Shown piece by piece: positions 19,157-27,538 of a stretch of 64,000 bases of DNA. The position numbers and the translations under genes were made by a program. Position 1 is the first letter of the stretch. Each line of letters begins with the position of its first letter. The notes under the pieces were generated by a model. That model saw nothing but the letters and a program-made list of their open reading frames with translations, was not told the DNA's origin and did no database searches. Origin of the DNA: Bacteroidota bacterium (lineage in GTDB: Bacteria > Bacteroidota > Ignavibacteria > Kapaibacteriales > UBA2268); assembly GCA_021780815.1 (NCBI GenBank), contig JAJXYC010000001.1, forward strand, positions 1-64,000. The letters are read 5' to 3'.

Positions 19157-20158
19157 TTGAAAAATTTTGTGCTAAAAATATTAAAATATCAATTCTTCGC
19201 AATATTTTTATTGCTGTTTGTTGTATCAGGAGTGATATCAACAAATGAGCCTATTTTTTCAACTAAAACTTTGCCAGATGAACAAGAAAAATTAGAACTA
19301 TTCCAACCTTTAATAAAAAAATCTATTGATAAAGGCATTGATTATGAGTTTTTAAGGCAAGTTATTTTGGATTCAAGCACTCAATTTAATGAGAAATATG
19401 TTCAAATTAATGTTAGCTTATATAAAGATACAACAGAAAAAACCGAACCATCGACAAGTTCTCAAATTTATGATAAACTTGTAACTGAAGAAGCAGTTAG
19501 TAAGATTACTTATTTTATTCAAAGCAATTTATCTATTTTAACACAAGCAGAACAACGATTTAATGTAAATAAAGATGTTCTTGCCTCATTACTTTGGGTC
19601 GAGACACGATTAGGAGATTATTTAGGTTACCATCATATTCTTTCTGTGTTTGCTTCTCTTTCGTTAGTTGACCAACCAGAATTTATTGAATATAATTTGA
19701 AAAGGCTGAGAGATAAATATCATCCATCAAAAAAAGAATATGTGCAATTAAAACAATTGTTAGTTGAACGTTCAAAAGCTAAAGCAAAGTGGGCAGCTAA
19801 TGAATTTATTTCTTTAATTAAATTAAAAGATAAATTGCCTTATAAAATTACTGAAATTTATGGTTCTTATGCAGGTGCTTTTGGTTTATCACAATTTTTG
19901 CCTTCATCTTTTTCTAAATGGGCAATTGATGCTGATGGAGATGGTAAATTTAATCTTTTTAGTGTAAAAGATGCCATATTTAGCACGGCAAATTATTTAT
20001 CGCAACATGGTTTTAATAATAATGATTTAGAATTTCAACGAAAAGCCATTTTTGCTTATAATCACAGCACAAAGTACGTCAATACTATTCTTCTTTTAGC
20101 AAACAAAGTGCTTGAAAATTCCCATTTAGATAGCACTAACACAGGTAATACAAAATAA
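19157..20158 (+). CDS. MltB-type lytic murein transglycosylase
   Basis: A 333-residue protein starting at TTG, with a membrane or signal segment (about 8-30; FFAIFLLLFVVSGV). The SLT_2/MltB catalytic domain covers about 115-320. The probable catalytic Glu is in LLWVETRLGDYLG (about residue 148), followed by GSYAGAFGLSQFLPSS, DADGDGKFNLF and ANYLSQHGF, all conserved in MltB-type enzymes that cleave peptidoglycan to 1,6-anhydromuropeptides. No lipobox is obvious. It may remodel the wall during envelope assembly. Its position just before the flagellins is suggestive only. Confidence 0.85.
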   Translation: MKNFVLKILKYQFFAIFLLLFVVSGVISTNEPIFSTKTLPDEQEKLELFQPLIKKSIDKGIDYEFLRQVILDSSTQFNEKYVQINVSLYKDTTEKTEPSTSSQIYDKLVTEEAVSKITYFIQSNLSILTQAEQRFNVNKDVLASLLWVETRLGDYLGYHHILSVFASLSLVDQPEFIEYNLKRLRDKYHPSKKEYVQLKQLLVERSKAKAKWAANEFISLIKLKDKLPYKITEIYGSYAGAFGLSQFLPSSFSKWAIDADGDGKFNLFSVKDAIFSTANYLSQHGFNNNDLEFQRKAIFAYNHSTKYVNTILLLANKVLENSHLDSTNTGNTK

Positions 20159-20183
20159 TATTTTTCTAATGTTGCTGTTTATT

Positions 20184-20222
20184 ATGTAATATATCCTGAT
20201 AAATCATCAGGATATATTACAT
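20184..20222. terminator. perfect 17-bp palindrome, probable terminator
   Basis: Arms 20184-20200 and 20206-20222 are perfectly complementary with a 5-base loop. It starts about 25 bp after the lytic transglycosylase stop. The run that follows is T-rich rather than a pure T tract, so it is either a terminator with a weak tail or an RNA-processing hairpin. Confidence 0.6.
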
Positions 20223-20533
20223 GGGTCTTATATATATTTCTAAAACTATTTGTCCCTCGCTAACATCTTTTAGATAACCATTCCCTATAGTTAATCATTC
20301 ACGTTTATATTATTAAGAACCTAAAAATCACCTTGCATAATATTCACCAATAGACTTATTTTTGTAAATAAATAAACAAAAAAACAGTGCTAATTCAAGT
20401 TGGCAAAAAAAAATTAAAAATCTGATAGAACAAATCTATCAATGGTATTCAGGTATTTTGAAATCAAAGGACCAAACAGAAAAAATAATTGGCTTGTTTT
20501 TTTTAGTAAGTTTTCCACAAGAAAAGAATAAAT

Positions 20534-20553
20534 ATTTTCAGCCCCCTGAAAAT
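20534..20553 (+). promoter_or_regulatory. hairpin in the flagellin 5' leader
   Basis: ATTTTCAG (20534-20541) and CTGAAAAT (20546-20553) are perfect inverted arms around a CCCC loop. They end about 20 bases before the GGAGGTG ribosome binding site of the first flagellin. In mRNA this would be an 8-bp stem-loop that could tune stability or translation (inference). Confidence 0.4.
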
Positions 20554-20585
20554 TAAATTAAAAATAAAACACATGGAGGTGAACA

Positions 20586-21521
20586 ATGCCTTTTGCAATA
20601 GGAGGAAACGCAAGAATAAGGACTAATACTCCTGCCGAAAATGCTTATAACGCATTAGATGCGTCTAATAAAGATATTGCACTTCGTCAATTAAGGCTTT
20701 CAACAGGAAAGCGTATAAATAATGCAGGCGATGATGTAGCTGGATATATTACGTCCCGTGCTTTAACAGCAAGGAATGGAGCTTTGCAAGCGGCACTTTT
20801 AGCAGTTGGTGATGCTCAAAATGTTTCCAATATTACAATGGATTCATTAGAAAGCATAAATAACTTGCTTGTTAAAGTCAAAGATGCAGCTGCACAAGCA
20901 GCATCGGGAGCGTCGGGAACAGACGAAAAAGTAGCACTTGCAAAAGCTGCTTACCGATTTGCTCAACAAGTTCAAACCGTTGTAGATTCTACTGTCTTTG
21001 GTGGCAGACAATTGCTCGATGGTACTTTCTCCGCAGCTTTTGTTATCGGGAGCAATGCATCAAATACATTATTAACTTTAAATGTTGATTTGACCAAAAC
21101 AAACTCCGAATTTAATGTAGATAGCAATTTCTTTGATGCAAATGCTATGCAAACTAATTTCTTTGGAGGCATTACAGGACTCGATTTGCGAGATTTAAAT
21201 AATGTGTCTTCGTCAAATTTAGGAGTGTTTGATTTTTCTAATATTCAAACAACTTTGACAAGTTTGGCAAATGCTATCAATAACGTAAATAAAGTTGCCG
21301 CATTTGTTGGTGGTATTTCTAATAGATTAGATTCGCAAGAAAGTATTTTAAATAATCAAATTGTAAATTATAATGCCGCTATATCAAGAATAGAAGATGC
21401 TGATGTTGCAAAAGAACAATTACAATTAGTTAAATCGCAATTTTTACAGCAAGCATCATTATCATCGCTTGCACAAGCAAATGCAAATCCACAGGCATTT
21501 TTGAAGTTAATACAGGGGTAG
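20586..21521 (+). CDS. fliC: flagellin, first of a tandem pair
   Basis: A 311-residue flagellin consisting only of the conserved D0/D1 ends with a short middle. The N-terminal motif RLSTGKRINNAGDDVAGY (about 36-53) corresponds to the classic LSSGLRINSAKDDAAG. The C-terminal RIEDADVAKEQLQLVKSQ and LSSLAQANANPQAFLKL are the usual polymerisation helix and terminus. The protein begins MPFAIGGNARIRTN, several residues longer than usual before the INTN-like start. It forms the external filament, exported by the flagellar type III system. A strong GGAGGTG ribosome binding site precedes the ATG. A second flagellin follows after 29 bp. Confidence 0.93.
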   Translation: MPFAIGGNARIRTNTPAENAYNALDASNKDIALRQLRLSTGKRINNAGDDVAGYITSRALTARNGALQAALLAVGDAQNVSNITMDSLESINNLLVKVKDAAAQAASGASGTDEKVALAKAAYRFAQQVQTVVDSTVFGGRQLLDGTFSAAFVIGSNASNTLLTLNVDLTKTNSEFNVDSNFFDANAMQTNFFGGITGLDLRDLNNVSSSNLGVFDFSNIQTTLTSLANAINNVNKVAAFVGGISNRLDSQESILNNQIVNYNAAISRIEDADVAKEQLQLVKSQFLQQASLSSLAQANANPQAFLKLIQG

Positions 21522-21550
21522 TAAAAAACTAAAATAAAATAGGAGGCTAT

Positions 21551-22486
21551 ATGCCATTTGCAGTTGGGGGTAATTCAAGGATTCGAACAAATATAGCAGC
21601 AGAAAATGCGTATAATTCTTTAGAGGCATCAAGTAAAGATATTGCTTTAAGGCAATTGCGACTATCTACGGGGCTCCGTATTAATAGTGCATCAGATGAT
21701 GTTGCAGGTTATATTACTTCAAAAGCTTTGATAGCTCGTAACGGCTCATTACAATCTGCTATGAATACAGTAGGTGATGCAAAAAATGTTGCTAATATTG
21801 CAATGGATGGTCTTGATAATATTAATGATTTGATTACCAAAATAAAAGATGCAACTGCACAAGCAGCTTCTGGGGCTTTAGGCACTGATGAAAAAGTTGC
21901 TCTTGCCAAAGCTGCTTATAGAATGGCTCAACAGATTCAAACTGTTGTAGATTCTACTGTTTTTGGTGGTGCTCAATTGCTTGATGGTACTTTTAGTGGC
22001 AATTTTGTTGTTGGGTTAGATGCTAAAAATACACTTCTAACATTAAATATTGACTTACAATCTGTTAACGCTGATTATAATGTGCCGTCAAATTCTTTCG
22101 AAATTAGTTCAATGAATACTGCTTCTTTTGCAGGTATTACAGGGCTAGATCTACGAAGTTTGAATAATGTTTCACAAAGCGATTTGGGTATATTTTCTAT
22201 GACCCAAATAGGAACAACTTTAACCAGTTTGGCTGATGCTTTAAATAATGCAAACAAAGTAGCTTCTTTTCTTGGTGGAATTGCAAATAGATTAGATTCG
22301 CAAGAAAGTGTTCTACAAAACCAAATAACAAATTATCAATCGGCTATTTCACGTATTCAAGATGCTGATGTTGCCAAAGAGCAATTGTCTTTAATTAAAT
22401 CGCAATTTTTACAACAATCGTCTTTAACTTCACTGACACAAGCGAATCAAAATCCAAGTGCATTTTTGCAGCTGATTAAAGGTTAA
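21551..22486 (+). CDS. fliC: flagellin, second of a tandem pair
   Basis: This 311-residue flagellin has the same length as the upstream copy and about two-thirds identity by eye, with differences concentrated in the middle (about 160-215). N-terminal RLSTGLRINSASDDVAGY and C-terminal RIQDADVAKEQLSLIKSQ are intact. AGGAGG lies ahead of the ATG. The pair probably arose by tandem duplication and may build different filament segments. The stop codon overlaps that of the convergent nuclease gene by 4 bp. Confidence 0.93.
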   Translation: MPFAVGGNSRIRTNIAAENAYNSLEASSKDIALRQLRLSTGLRINSASDDVAGYITSKALIARNGSLQSAMNTVGDAKNVANIAMDGLDNINDLITKIKDATAQAASGALGTDEKVALAKAAYRMAQQIQTVVDSTVFGGAQLLDGTFSGNFVVGLDAKNTLLTLNIDLQSVNADYNVPSNSFEISSMNTASFAGITGLDLRSLNNVSQSDLGIFSMTQIGTTLTSLADALNNANKVASFLGGIANRLDSQESVLQNQITNYQSAISRIQDADVAKEQLSLIKSQFLQQSSLTSLTQANQNPSAFLQLIKG

Positions 22487-23319
22487 GGACTAAAAATAGT
22501 ATTAAAATCGTTGTTTGGTTTAGATTCTAAAGTTTTTTGAATTTTAGAATCTAATTCCCAGAAAAAGTCAAGGTGGCTACGTCGCTGAATTTCGTCTATA
22601 CTAACTAAATGATTCTTTATATTATCTGTTTTGGGAGTATTTTGGCTGAAAATAAAGCCGAATATTTCTATTTTAGATAAATCCTTTATATCTTGATTAT
22701 ATGGTATCACTATAATTTTCCAATAACCACTGGGAATAATATGAAATTTGGTGGCTTTGGGCAATTTAGGCATCTGCTTTTCATATAATGTTCCTGTCAT
22801 TACGTAAACTAAACCATACTTCTCTGTCAATTTCCTTTCATCTTCTTCTAATTTTTCCCATAATCCTCTGTTTAAATCAGAATTTTGCGGTGTTATATTA
22901 GACAAATAATTTGTTTCAAAAGCATCTTCTGTTCCTTTAAAATCTGATAGTGGTGCTTGATGTCCTCTATCAATATGCAACTGTTTCGAAGCATCTTTAT
23001 AGTCATTCGGCTGCAATGTTTCCCAAGTATCTAACCAAGGATCTGTTGCCCAATCTCTTTCTTTTTGAGATGCCCCTGTTATTGTTTTCGTATCTAATCT
23101 ATATGCTACCCAGTCTGCAAATTTAGTGCTGTCGTTGCTGCTTAAAGCATAAATATCTCTAATAATTAAGTCATTAGTTTGGGGACTTCCCTTTGGATAA
23201 CCATAAATAAAATGTTTGCAATGAATTTCTGTATATTGCGAATGCAATATATTATTGCTGAATATTATTAATAAAACTACACCAATTGTAGATATTATAT
23301 TTTGTTTATACCTTTTCAT
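22483..23319 (-). CDS. secreted DNA/RNA non-specific endonuclease (NUC1 type)
   Basis: The frame opens at 23340. The Met at 23319 is preceded by a purine-rich GAAGAAA and begins a good signal peptide (MKRYKQNIISTIGVVLLIIF), so I prefer it, giving about 278 residues. The beta-beta-alpha-metal nuclease motif HIDRGHQAPLSDF contains the catalytic His of DRGH. Asn in YLSNITPQNSDLNRGLW is the metal ligand typical of Serratia-type nucleases, and the following Trp-x-x-Leu-Glu is also conserved. It would degrade extracellular nucleic acid. It overlaps pgsA by 14 bp from this start. Its 3' end meets the flagellin stop. Confidence 0.9.
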   Translation of the reverse strand: MKRYKQNIISTIGVVLLIIFSNNILHSQYTEIHCKHFIYGYPKGSPQTNDLIIRDIYALSSNDSTKFADWVAYRLDTKTITGASQKERDWATDPWLDTWETLQPNDYKDASKQLHIDRGHQAPLSDFKGTEDAFETNYLSNITPQNSDLNRGLWEKLEEDERKLTEKYGLVYVMTGTLYEKQMPKLPKATKFHIIPSGYWKIIVIPYNQDIKDLSKIEIFGFIFSQNTPKTDNIKNHLVSIDEIQRRSHLDFFWELDSKIQKTLESKPNNDFNTIFSP

Positions 23320-23905
23320 TTTCTTCTTTTCCCAATACATTTTTTTTTATAAAAATACTTCTAATATATTCAATTAATGTTAAAAGGGTAATAAAAGTCA
23401 AAATAAACATCAAATAATATATAAAATGTGAGGTTAAAATGTTGTTAAGTGTTTGTTTTGTTTGTATATTAGTAACAATATTTTTGATAAATATTGCTAA
23501 TAAAATAAAAGCAATAAAAATCATCTGTAAAGAAGTTTTTATTTTAGCAAAGTAAGATGTTTGGAACTCTTCCTCTTTGTAAATCCGTAAGAAAGTTGCA
23601 ACTAAATCTCTTAAAATAATAATGATTACCATCCAGAGCGGCACTAAATTCATAACTGCAAAAGCAATAAAAGCTGCAATAGTTAAGAACTTGTCAGCTA
23701 ATGGGTCTAAAAATTTACCTGCCGATGTTACTATCCCATATTTCCTTGCAAAATAGCCATCATAGTAATCTGTTCCAGAAGCTATTAAAAATAATACAAT
23801 GGAAATTTGTTGAAGATAAATATCTTCTGAAAGGAGCAAATAGTAAAAAACTGGTGCAAGGACCAATCTAATAATCGTTAATATATTTGGTAAATTGATT
23901 TTCAA
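23306..23905 (-). CDS. pgsA: CDP-diacylglycerol-glycerol-3-phosphate phosphatidyltransferase
   Basis: A 199-residue membrane enzyme that makes phosphatidylglycerophosphate. The CDP-alcohol phosphotransferase signature is complete: D-Y-Y-D-G-Y-F-A-R, eight residues, G, then FLDPLADK, supplying the Asp metal ligands. About five hydrophobic helices are visible. Related CDP-alcohol transferases such as phosphatidylserine synthase share this motif, but the size and N-terminus (NLPNILTIIRLVLAP) are those of PgsA. It lies between tpiA (45 bp gap) and the nuclease on the minus strand. Confidence 0.9.
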   Translation of the reverse strand: MKINLPNILTIIRLVLAPVFYYLLLSEDIYLQQISIVLFLIASGTDYYDGYFARKYGIVTSAGKFLDPLADKFLTIAAFIAFAVMNLVPLWMVIIIILRDLVATFLRIYKEEEFQTSYFAKIKTSLQMIFIAFILLAIFIKNIVTNIQTKQTLNNILTSHFIYYLMFILTFITLLTLIEYIRSIFIKKNVLGKEENEKV

Positions 23906-23950
23906 TAAATTTTATACTTGTTTTTTATAATAATTCTAAATTAATAAATT

Positions 23951-24709
23951 TTATTGACTTAAACTTATTGCTGTTTGAATTATAGATAGAAACTGTTCTG
24001 ATTTAAGTGAAGCACCTCCGATTAAACCTCCACTAACATTTTCGGTAGATAAAATTTCTTCGGCATTTGTTGCATTCATACTGCCACCGTAAAGTATTTT
24101 GATGTTTAATCCAAAATGAGAATAAACAAAATTGTTTATCCAAAGATGTACTTCTTCAATTTGTTCCTTTGTAGCATTTATCCCTGTTCCTATTGCCCAT
24201 ATAGGTTCATAAGCAATAGTTAATTTTTCAAGATTTTCTTTTTCAAATAAATTTAGAATAGAAATTTGATTAAATAAAACATTAGTTGTTTCTTTTAGTT
24301 CTCTTTCTTTCAATGTCTCGCCAATACACAAAATTGGATTAATATTAGCGTCAAAAGCAGATTTTAATTTTTTAATTAAAATCTCATTATCTTCTTTAAA
24401 ATATTGTCTTCGCTCGCTATGCCCTAAAATTACATATTTACAGCCGGCATCAATTACCATTGCAGGTGATATTTCGCCAGTGTATGCTCCTTTGGTCATA
24501 AAGTGCATATTCTGTGCTCCAAGTTGGATTGGAGAATTTATTAGTTTTTCATTGGCGATATGCAAATCTGTATATGGAGGACAGACAAGGACTTCTACCG
24601 AAGACAAATTTAGACTGGATATTCCAAAGTTAATATCCTCGATTAATTTTATTGCTTCATTTTGCAATAAATTCATTTTCCAATTGCCTGCAATTAAATA
24701 TTTGCTCAT
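23951..24709 (-). CDS. tpiA: triosephosphate isomerase
   Basis: A 252-residue glycolytic enzyme interconverting dihydroxyacetone phosphate and glyceraldehyde 3-phosphate. Catalytic residues are visible: Lys11 in GNWKMN, His97 in ILGHSERR and Glu168 in AYEPIWAIGTG. The phosphate-binding LYGGSMNATNA and GGLIGGASL segments are also present. The start overlaps the lptC stop by 4 bp (ATGA type), so the two are translationally coupled. Confidence 0.97.
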   Translation of the reverse strand: MSKYLIAGNWKMNLLQNEAIKLIEDINFGISSLNLSSVEVLVCPPYTDLHIANEKLINSPIQLGAQNMHFMTKGAYTGEISPAMVIDAGCKYVILGHSERRQYFKEDNEILIKKLKSAFDANINPILCIGETLKERELKETTNVLFNQISILNLFEKENLEKLTIAYEPIWAIGTGINATKEQIEEVHLWINNFVYSHFGLNIKILYGGSMNATNAEEILSTENVSGGLIGGASLKSEQFLSIIQTAISLSQ

Positions 24710-25248
24710 TGTTTTATTCCTGTTACTTTATAAATTTTATAATTACTTAAATTTAAATTTGATTCAAAGCCACTACCATTAATTGTTTCAGTAGCAGTTT
24801 TTAAAGTAATAAAATCGTTTGAATAAATTATCTGTTTTGTATTATTCCAAGCAAGTGTATGAGTTCTTAAAGTAACGCCTGTACTATCAGAAAGAACATA
24901 CACATTCCCATAAGCAAACATATCTTTACTTTTGTCATCAATAGTAGCACTATCGGAAGTTAATAAAGATAATCTTTTGCCTGTTGTCTTAGAAAAATAT
25001 TCAACTTTTACACCACCTTTTAGCTGTGTGATTGATGTATTATTAAAAACTTCGGCTCGTGCCGCTGTTAAAACTGCTTTTGTGCTTGCCGAATCGAAAA
25101 ATATTACTTGTATATTATTCGCAATTTGGTCAGGAATTATTTTTGTTTCTTCTTGAACTGCTTTTTGATATTCAGTATCATCATGGAAGCAACCTGTTAA
25201 AAATATTAAACCAAACCCAAAAAGTAATATGTATCTTATCGCTTTCAA
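24706..25248 (-). CDS. lptC: LPS export protein LptC, lipoprotein form
   Basis: A 180-residue envelope protein with a lipobox (LIFLTGC, Cys20) followed by a beta-jellyroll of repeating strands (ARAEVFNNT, LKGGVKVEYF, SDSATIDDKSKDMFAYGNVYV) typical of LptC/OstA folds. LptC receives LPS from LptBFG and passes it across the periplasm. It sits between kdsA, which makes the LPS sugar Kdo, and tpiA. That neighbour supports the assignment. Confidence 0.87.
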   Translation of the reverse strand: MKAIRYILLFGFGLIFLTGCFHDDTEYQKAVQEETKIIPDQIANNIQVIFFDSASTKAVLTAARAEVFNNTSITQLKGGVKVEYFSKTTGKRLSLLTSDSATIDDKSKDMFAYGNVYVLSDSTGVTLRTHTLAWNNTKQIIYSNDFITLKTATETINGSGFESNLNLSNYKIYKVTGIKQ

Positions 25249-25278
25249 TTTATAATCTTATCCAAATTAAATATAAAA

Positions 25279-26064
25279 TTAAACAATCAAGTTATTTACA
25301 AGTTTATTTAAAATAAACAATTCATTAATAAATTTATTAGCAAAGGCTAATGGTAGCTGAGTATCTTTATCACTCATTGCAGTTTTGGGATTTGGGTGAG
25401 TTTCAAAAAATATTCCATTGACACCAACAGCCACAGCACCACGAGCTAAATGAGGTATTAGTTCTGGAAAGCCACCAGATTGTTCCCCAATCGCAGGTCT
25501 TTGCAATGAATGAGTTGCATCATAAATTACAGGATAACCGTTTTTTTGCATTACTGGAAGAGAACGAAAATCGACTACTAAATCATTATAACCAAAAAAA
25601 GTACCTCGTTCAGTAAGCATAATCGAACTATTGCCTGTCGAGGCAACTTTATTTGCGGCTCTAATCATAGTTTCAGGTGAGGCAAACTGTCCTTTTTTTA
25701 TATTTACTGTTTTGCCAGTTTCACCAGCGGCAATTAATAAATCTGTTTGTCTGCATAAAAATGCTGGAATTTGTATTAAATCTACATATTTTGCCGCCAA
25801 TGTTGCTTCGTCAGGCGAATGTACATCGGTTAATACTTTTAAATCAAATTTCTCTTTAACTTCCGCCAACCAATTCAATGCTATTTCATTTCCAACTCCT
25901 GAAAACGAATTTATACTTGTGCGATTTGCTTTGCGATAAGAAGCTTTAAAAATAATTTCACAACCGACAGAAAACGAAACTGCTTTTAATTCTTCGGCAA
26001 CTTCAAAAAGCATTTCCTTAGATTCTGCTAAACACGGTCCTGCAATAAAAAATAAATTATTCAT
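25279..26064 (-). CDS. kdsA: 3-deoxy-8-phosphooctulonate synthase
   Basis: A 261-residue aldolase condensing phosphoenolpyruvate with arabinose 5-phosphate to give Kdo 8-phosphate for LPS. Family motifs include [29 protein letters not shown], the [15 protein letters not shown] block and DATHSLQRP. It is the first of an LPS pair with lptC. The nucleoside transporter gene ends 19 bp upstream. Confidence 0.95.
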   Translation of the reverse strand: MNNLFFIAGPCLAESKEMLFEVAEELKAVSFSVGCEIIFKASYRKANRTSINSFSGVGNEIALNWLAEVKEKFDLKVLTDVHSPDEATLAAKYVDLIQIPAFLCRQTDLLIAAGETGKTVNIKKGQFASPETMIRAANKVASTGNSSIMLTERGTFFGYNDLVVDFRSLPVMQKNGYPVIYDATHSLQRPAIGEQSGGFPELIPHLARGAVAVGVNGIFFETHPNPKTAMSDKDTQLPLAFANKFINELFILNKLVNNLIV

Positions 26065-26083
26065 TTTCTTTATATTTTCCCAT

Positions 26084-27334
26084 CTAAATTAAAATTCCAG
26101 CAACTGTTGCTGTTAAAATATTCACTAAAGCACCAATAAACATACCTTTAAACCCCAATTTTGCAATTTCACTTTTTTTGGTAGGTGCCAAAGAACCGAG
26201 ACCACCAATTTGTATAGCAATTGAAGAGAAATTAGCAAAGCCACATAATGCAAAGGAAGCTAAACGTGCTGTTCTTTGACTTATTGCCCCATTGTGAATT
26301 AATTGCGATAAATCTGCATAAGCTATAAATTCATTTAAACTTATTTTTGTTCCTAATAATGAAGCGAAAGTATTTACTTCATTTTGTGGAATTCCTACAA
26401 TATATGCAAAAGGTGAAAAAACCAACCCAAAGAAGCCTTTTAAAGTTTCAGGGAAGCCGCTCCAACCGATGTTCAAAAATCCTTGATGAATTAACAAAAA
26501 TAATTGGTCAACGATGGCAATGACCGATACAAATGCAATAAGCATAGCCATAATATTTAAAGCCAATTTTAATCCGTCGCCAGCTCCATCTGTTAGCGCA
26601 ATTAACGCATTATCTGCTTTATTTGTTTCTACATTTTGAATTTCTGAAAGTTTTAATGTTTTCCCTTCGGGGGGAATTAAAATTTTGGAAAGCATTAATC
26701 CACCAGGGACAGAAATTAAACTTGCTGTAATTAATTGTTCAGCAGGTATGCCCATTTGAATATATGCCGCCATTACACCACCTGCAATTGTTGCAAAACC
26801 ACCTACCATTATTGTATGAATTTCTGAGCGAGTTGCTGTCGGCAAATAATATCTTATCATCAATGGAGCCTCTGTTTGTCCCAAAAATATATTAGAAGTA
26901 GCTGATAATGACTCTGTCCCTGATGTTCCCATCGTTTTTTCCATAACCCAAGCCATTGCATATACTAATTTCTGCATTATCTTATAATGATACAATACTG
27001 AAACAAATGCTGAAAAAAATACAACTGTTGCTGTTATTATTATTGCAAATTGATAACCAAAGACATTTTGATGTGCGGAGTCTGATAAATTTCCGAATAA
27101 GAAACTTGCTCCTTTCAATGAAAAGTTCAAGAAAGCCGATACTTGGTTACCCAGCCATTGAAAGAACCAAATACCTGCTGAGAAATTAAGAATTAATGCT
27201 CCAATAGAAAATTGTAAAATTAATCCCCAGATGACAACTCTAAAAGGAAATTTTTTCCTGTTCTCTGAAAATAGCCACACAGCAAACATTATAACGAATA
27301 TTCCGATGAAACTTATAGCTTTTTGAATAAACAT
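26084..27334 (-). CDS. concentrative nucleoside transporter (NupC/CNT family)
   Basis: A 416-residue inner-membrane protein with about ten hydrophobic helices. CNT signatures include the [14 protein letters not shown] loop (about 155-168), [15 protein letters not shown], and the C-terminal [19 protein letters not shown]. It imports nucleosides with cations. An oppositely oriented TAATTTTG box (minus strand, 27366-27373) with a TTG 18 bases upstream of it lies about 35 bases before the start, a plausible promoter for this gene and possibly kdsA-lptC-tpiA-pgsA behind it. Confidence 0.93.
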   Translation of the reverse strand: MFIQKAISFIGIFVIMFAVWLFSENRKKFPFRVVIWGLILQFSIGALILNFSAGIWFFQWLGNQVSAFLNFSLKGASFLFGNLSDSAHQNVFGYQFAIIITATVVFFSAFVSVLYHYKIMQKLVYAMAWVMEKTMGTSGTESLSATSNIFLGQTEAPLMIRYYLPTATRSEIHTIMVGGFATIAGGVMAAYIQMGIPAEQLITASLISVPGGLMLSKILIPPEGKTLKLSEIQNVETNKADNALIALTDGAGDGLKLALNIMAMLIAFVSVIAIVDQLFLLIHQGFLNIGWSGFPETLKGFFGLVFSPFAYIVGIPQNEVNTFASLLGTKISLNEFIAYADLSQLIHNGAISQRTARLASFALCGFANFSSIAIQIGGLGSLAPTKKSEIAKLGFKGMFIGALVNILTATVAGILI

Positions 27335-27474
27335 ATACTTCCTTTTTCTGTAAAAGAATAAATAACAAAATTAACTAATTTTTTTGTAATTCAATAAATC
27401 CTTTGATAATGAATGATTTAATATTTTAACAATTTAAATTATTTTTATAATTAACTTAATCTTTGTAAAATATT

Positions 27475-27506
27475 TTTGTTTTATTTATGTGATTGTATTA
27501 ATTTTG
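27475..27506 (+). promoter_or_regulatory. Bacteroidota-type promoter of the TonB receptor
   Basis: TTTG at 27475-27478 and TAATTTTG at 27499-27506 are 20 bases apart, matching the TTTG-N19/20-TAnnTTTG pattern of Bacteroidota sigma-A promoters. Transcription would start near 27513, about 26 bases before the GTT ATATG start region with its GGGG ribosome binding site. Confidence 0.55.
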
Positions 27507-27538
27507 TTGTGATATTATTTAAAATTATTTGGGGTTAT

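Larger units (their letters stand above)
20159..20585. other. 427-bp intergenic region ahead of the flagellins
   Basis: Apart from the palindrome at 20184-20222 this gap has no plausible ORF. A possible Bacteroidota-type promoter is TATTTTTG at 20357-20364 with a TTG at 20333-20335 (spacing 21), which would give a leader of about 220 nt. I looked for sigma-28 and sigma-54 flagellar promoters and found no convincing match. A small hairpin lies just before the ribosome binding site. Confidence 0.4.

Noticed and set aside
20159-20585. Sigma-28 or sigma-54 flagellar promoter
   Set aside because: No TGGCAC-N5-TTGC or TAAA-N15-GCCGATAA match within tolerable mismatches.
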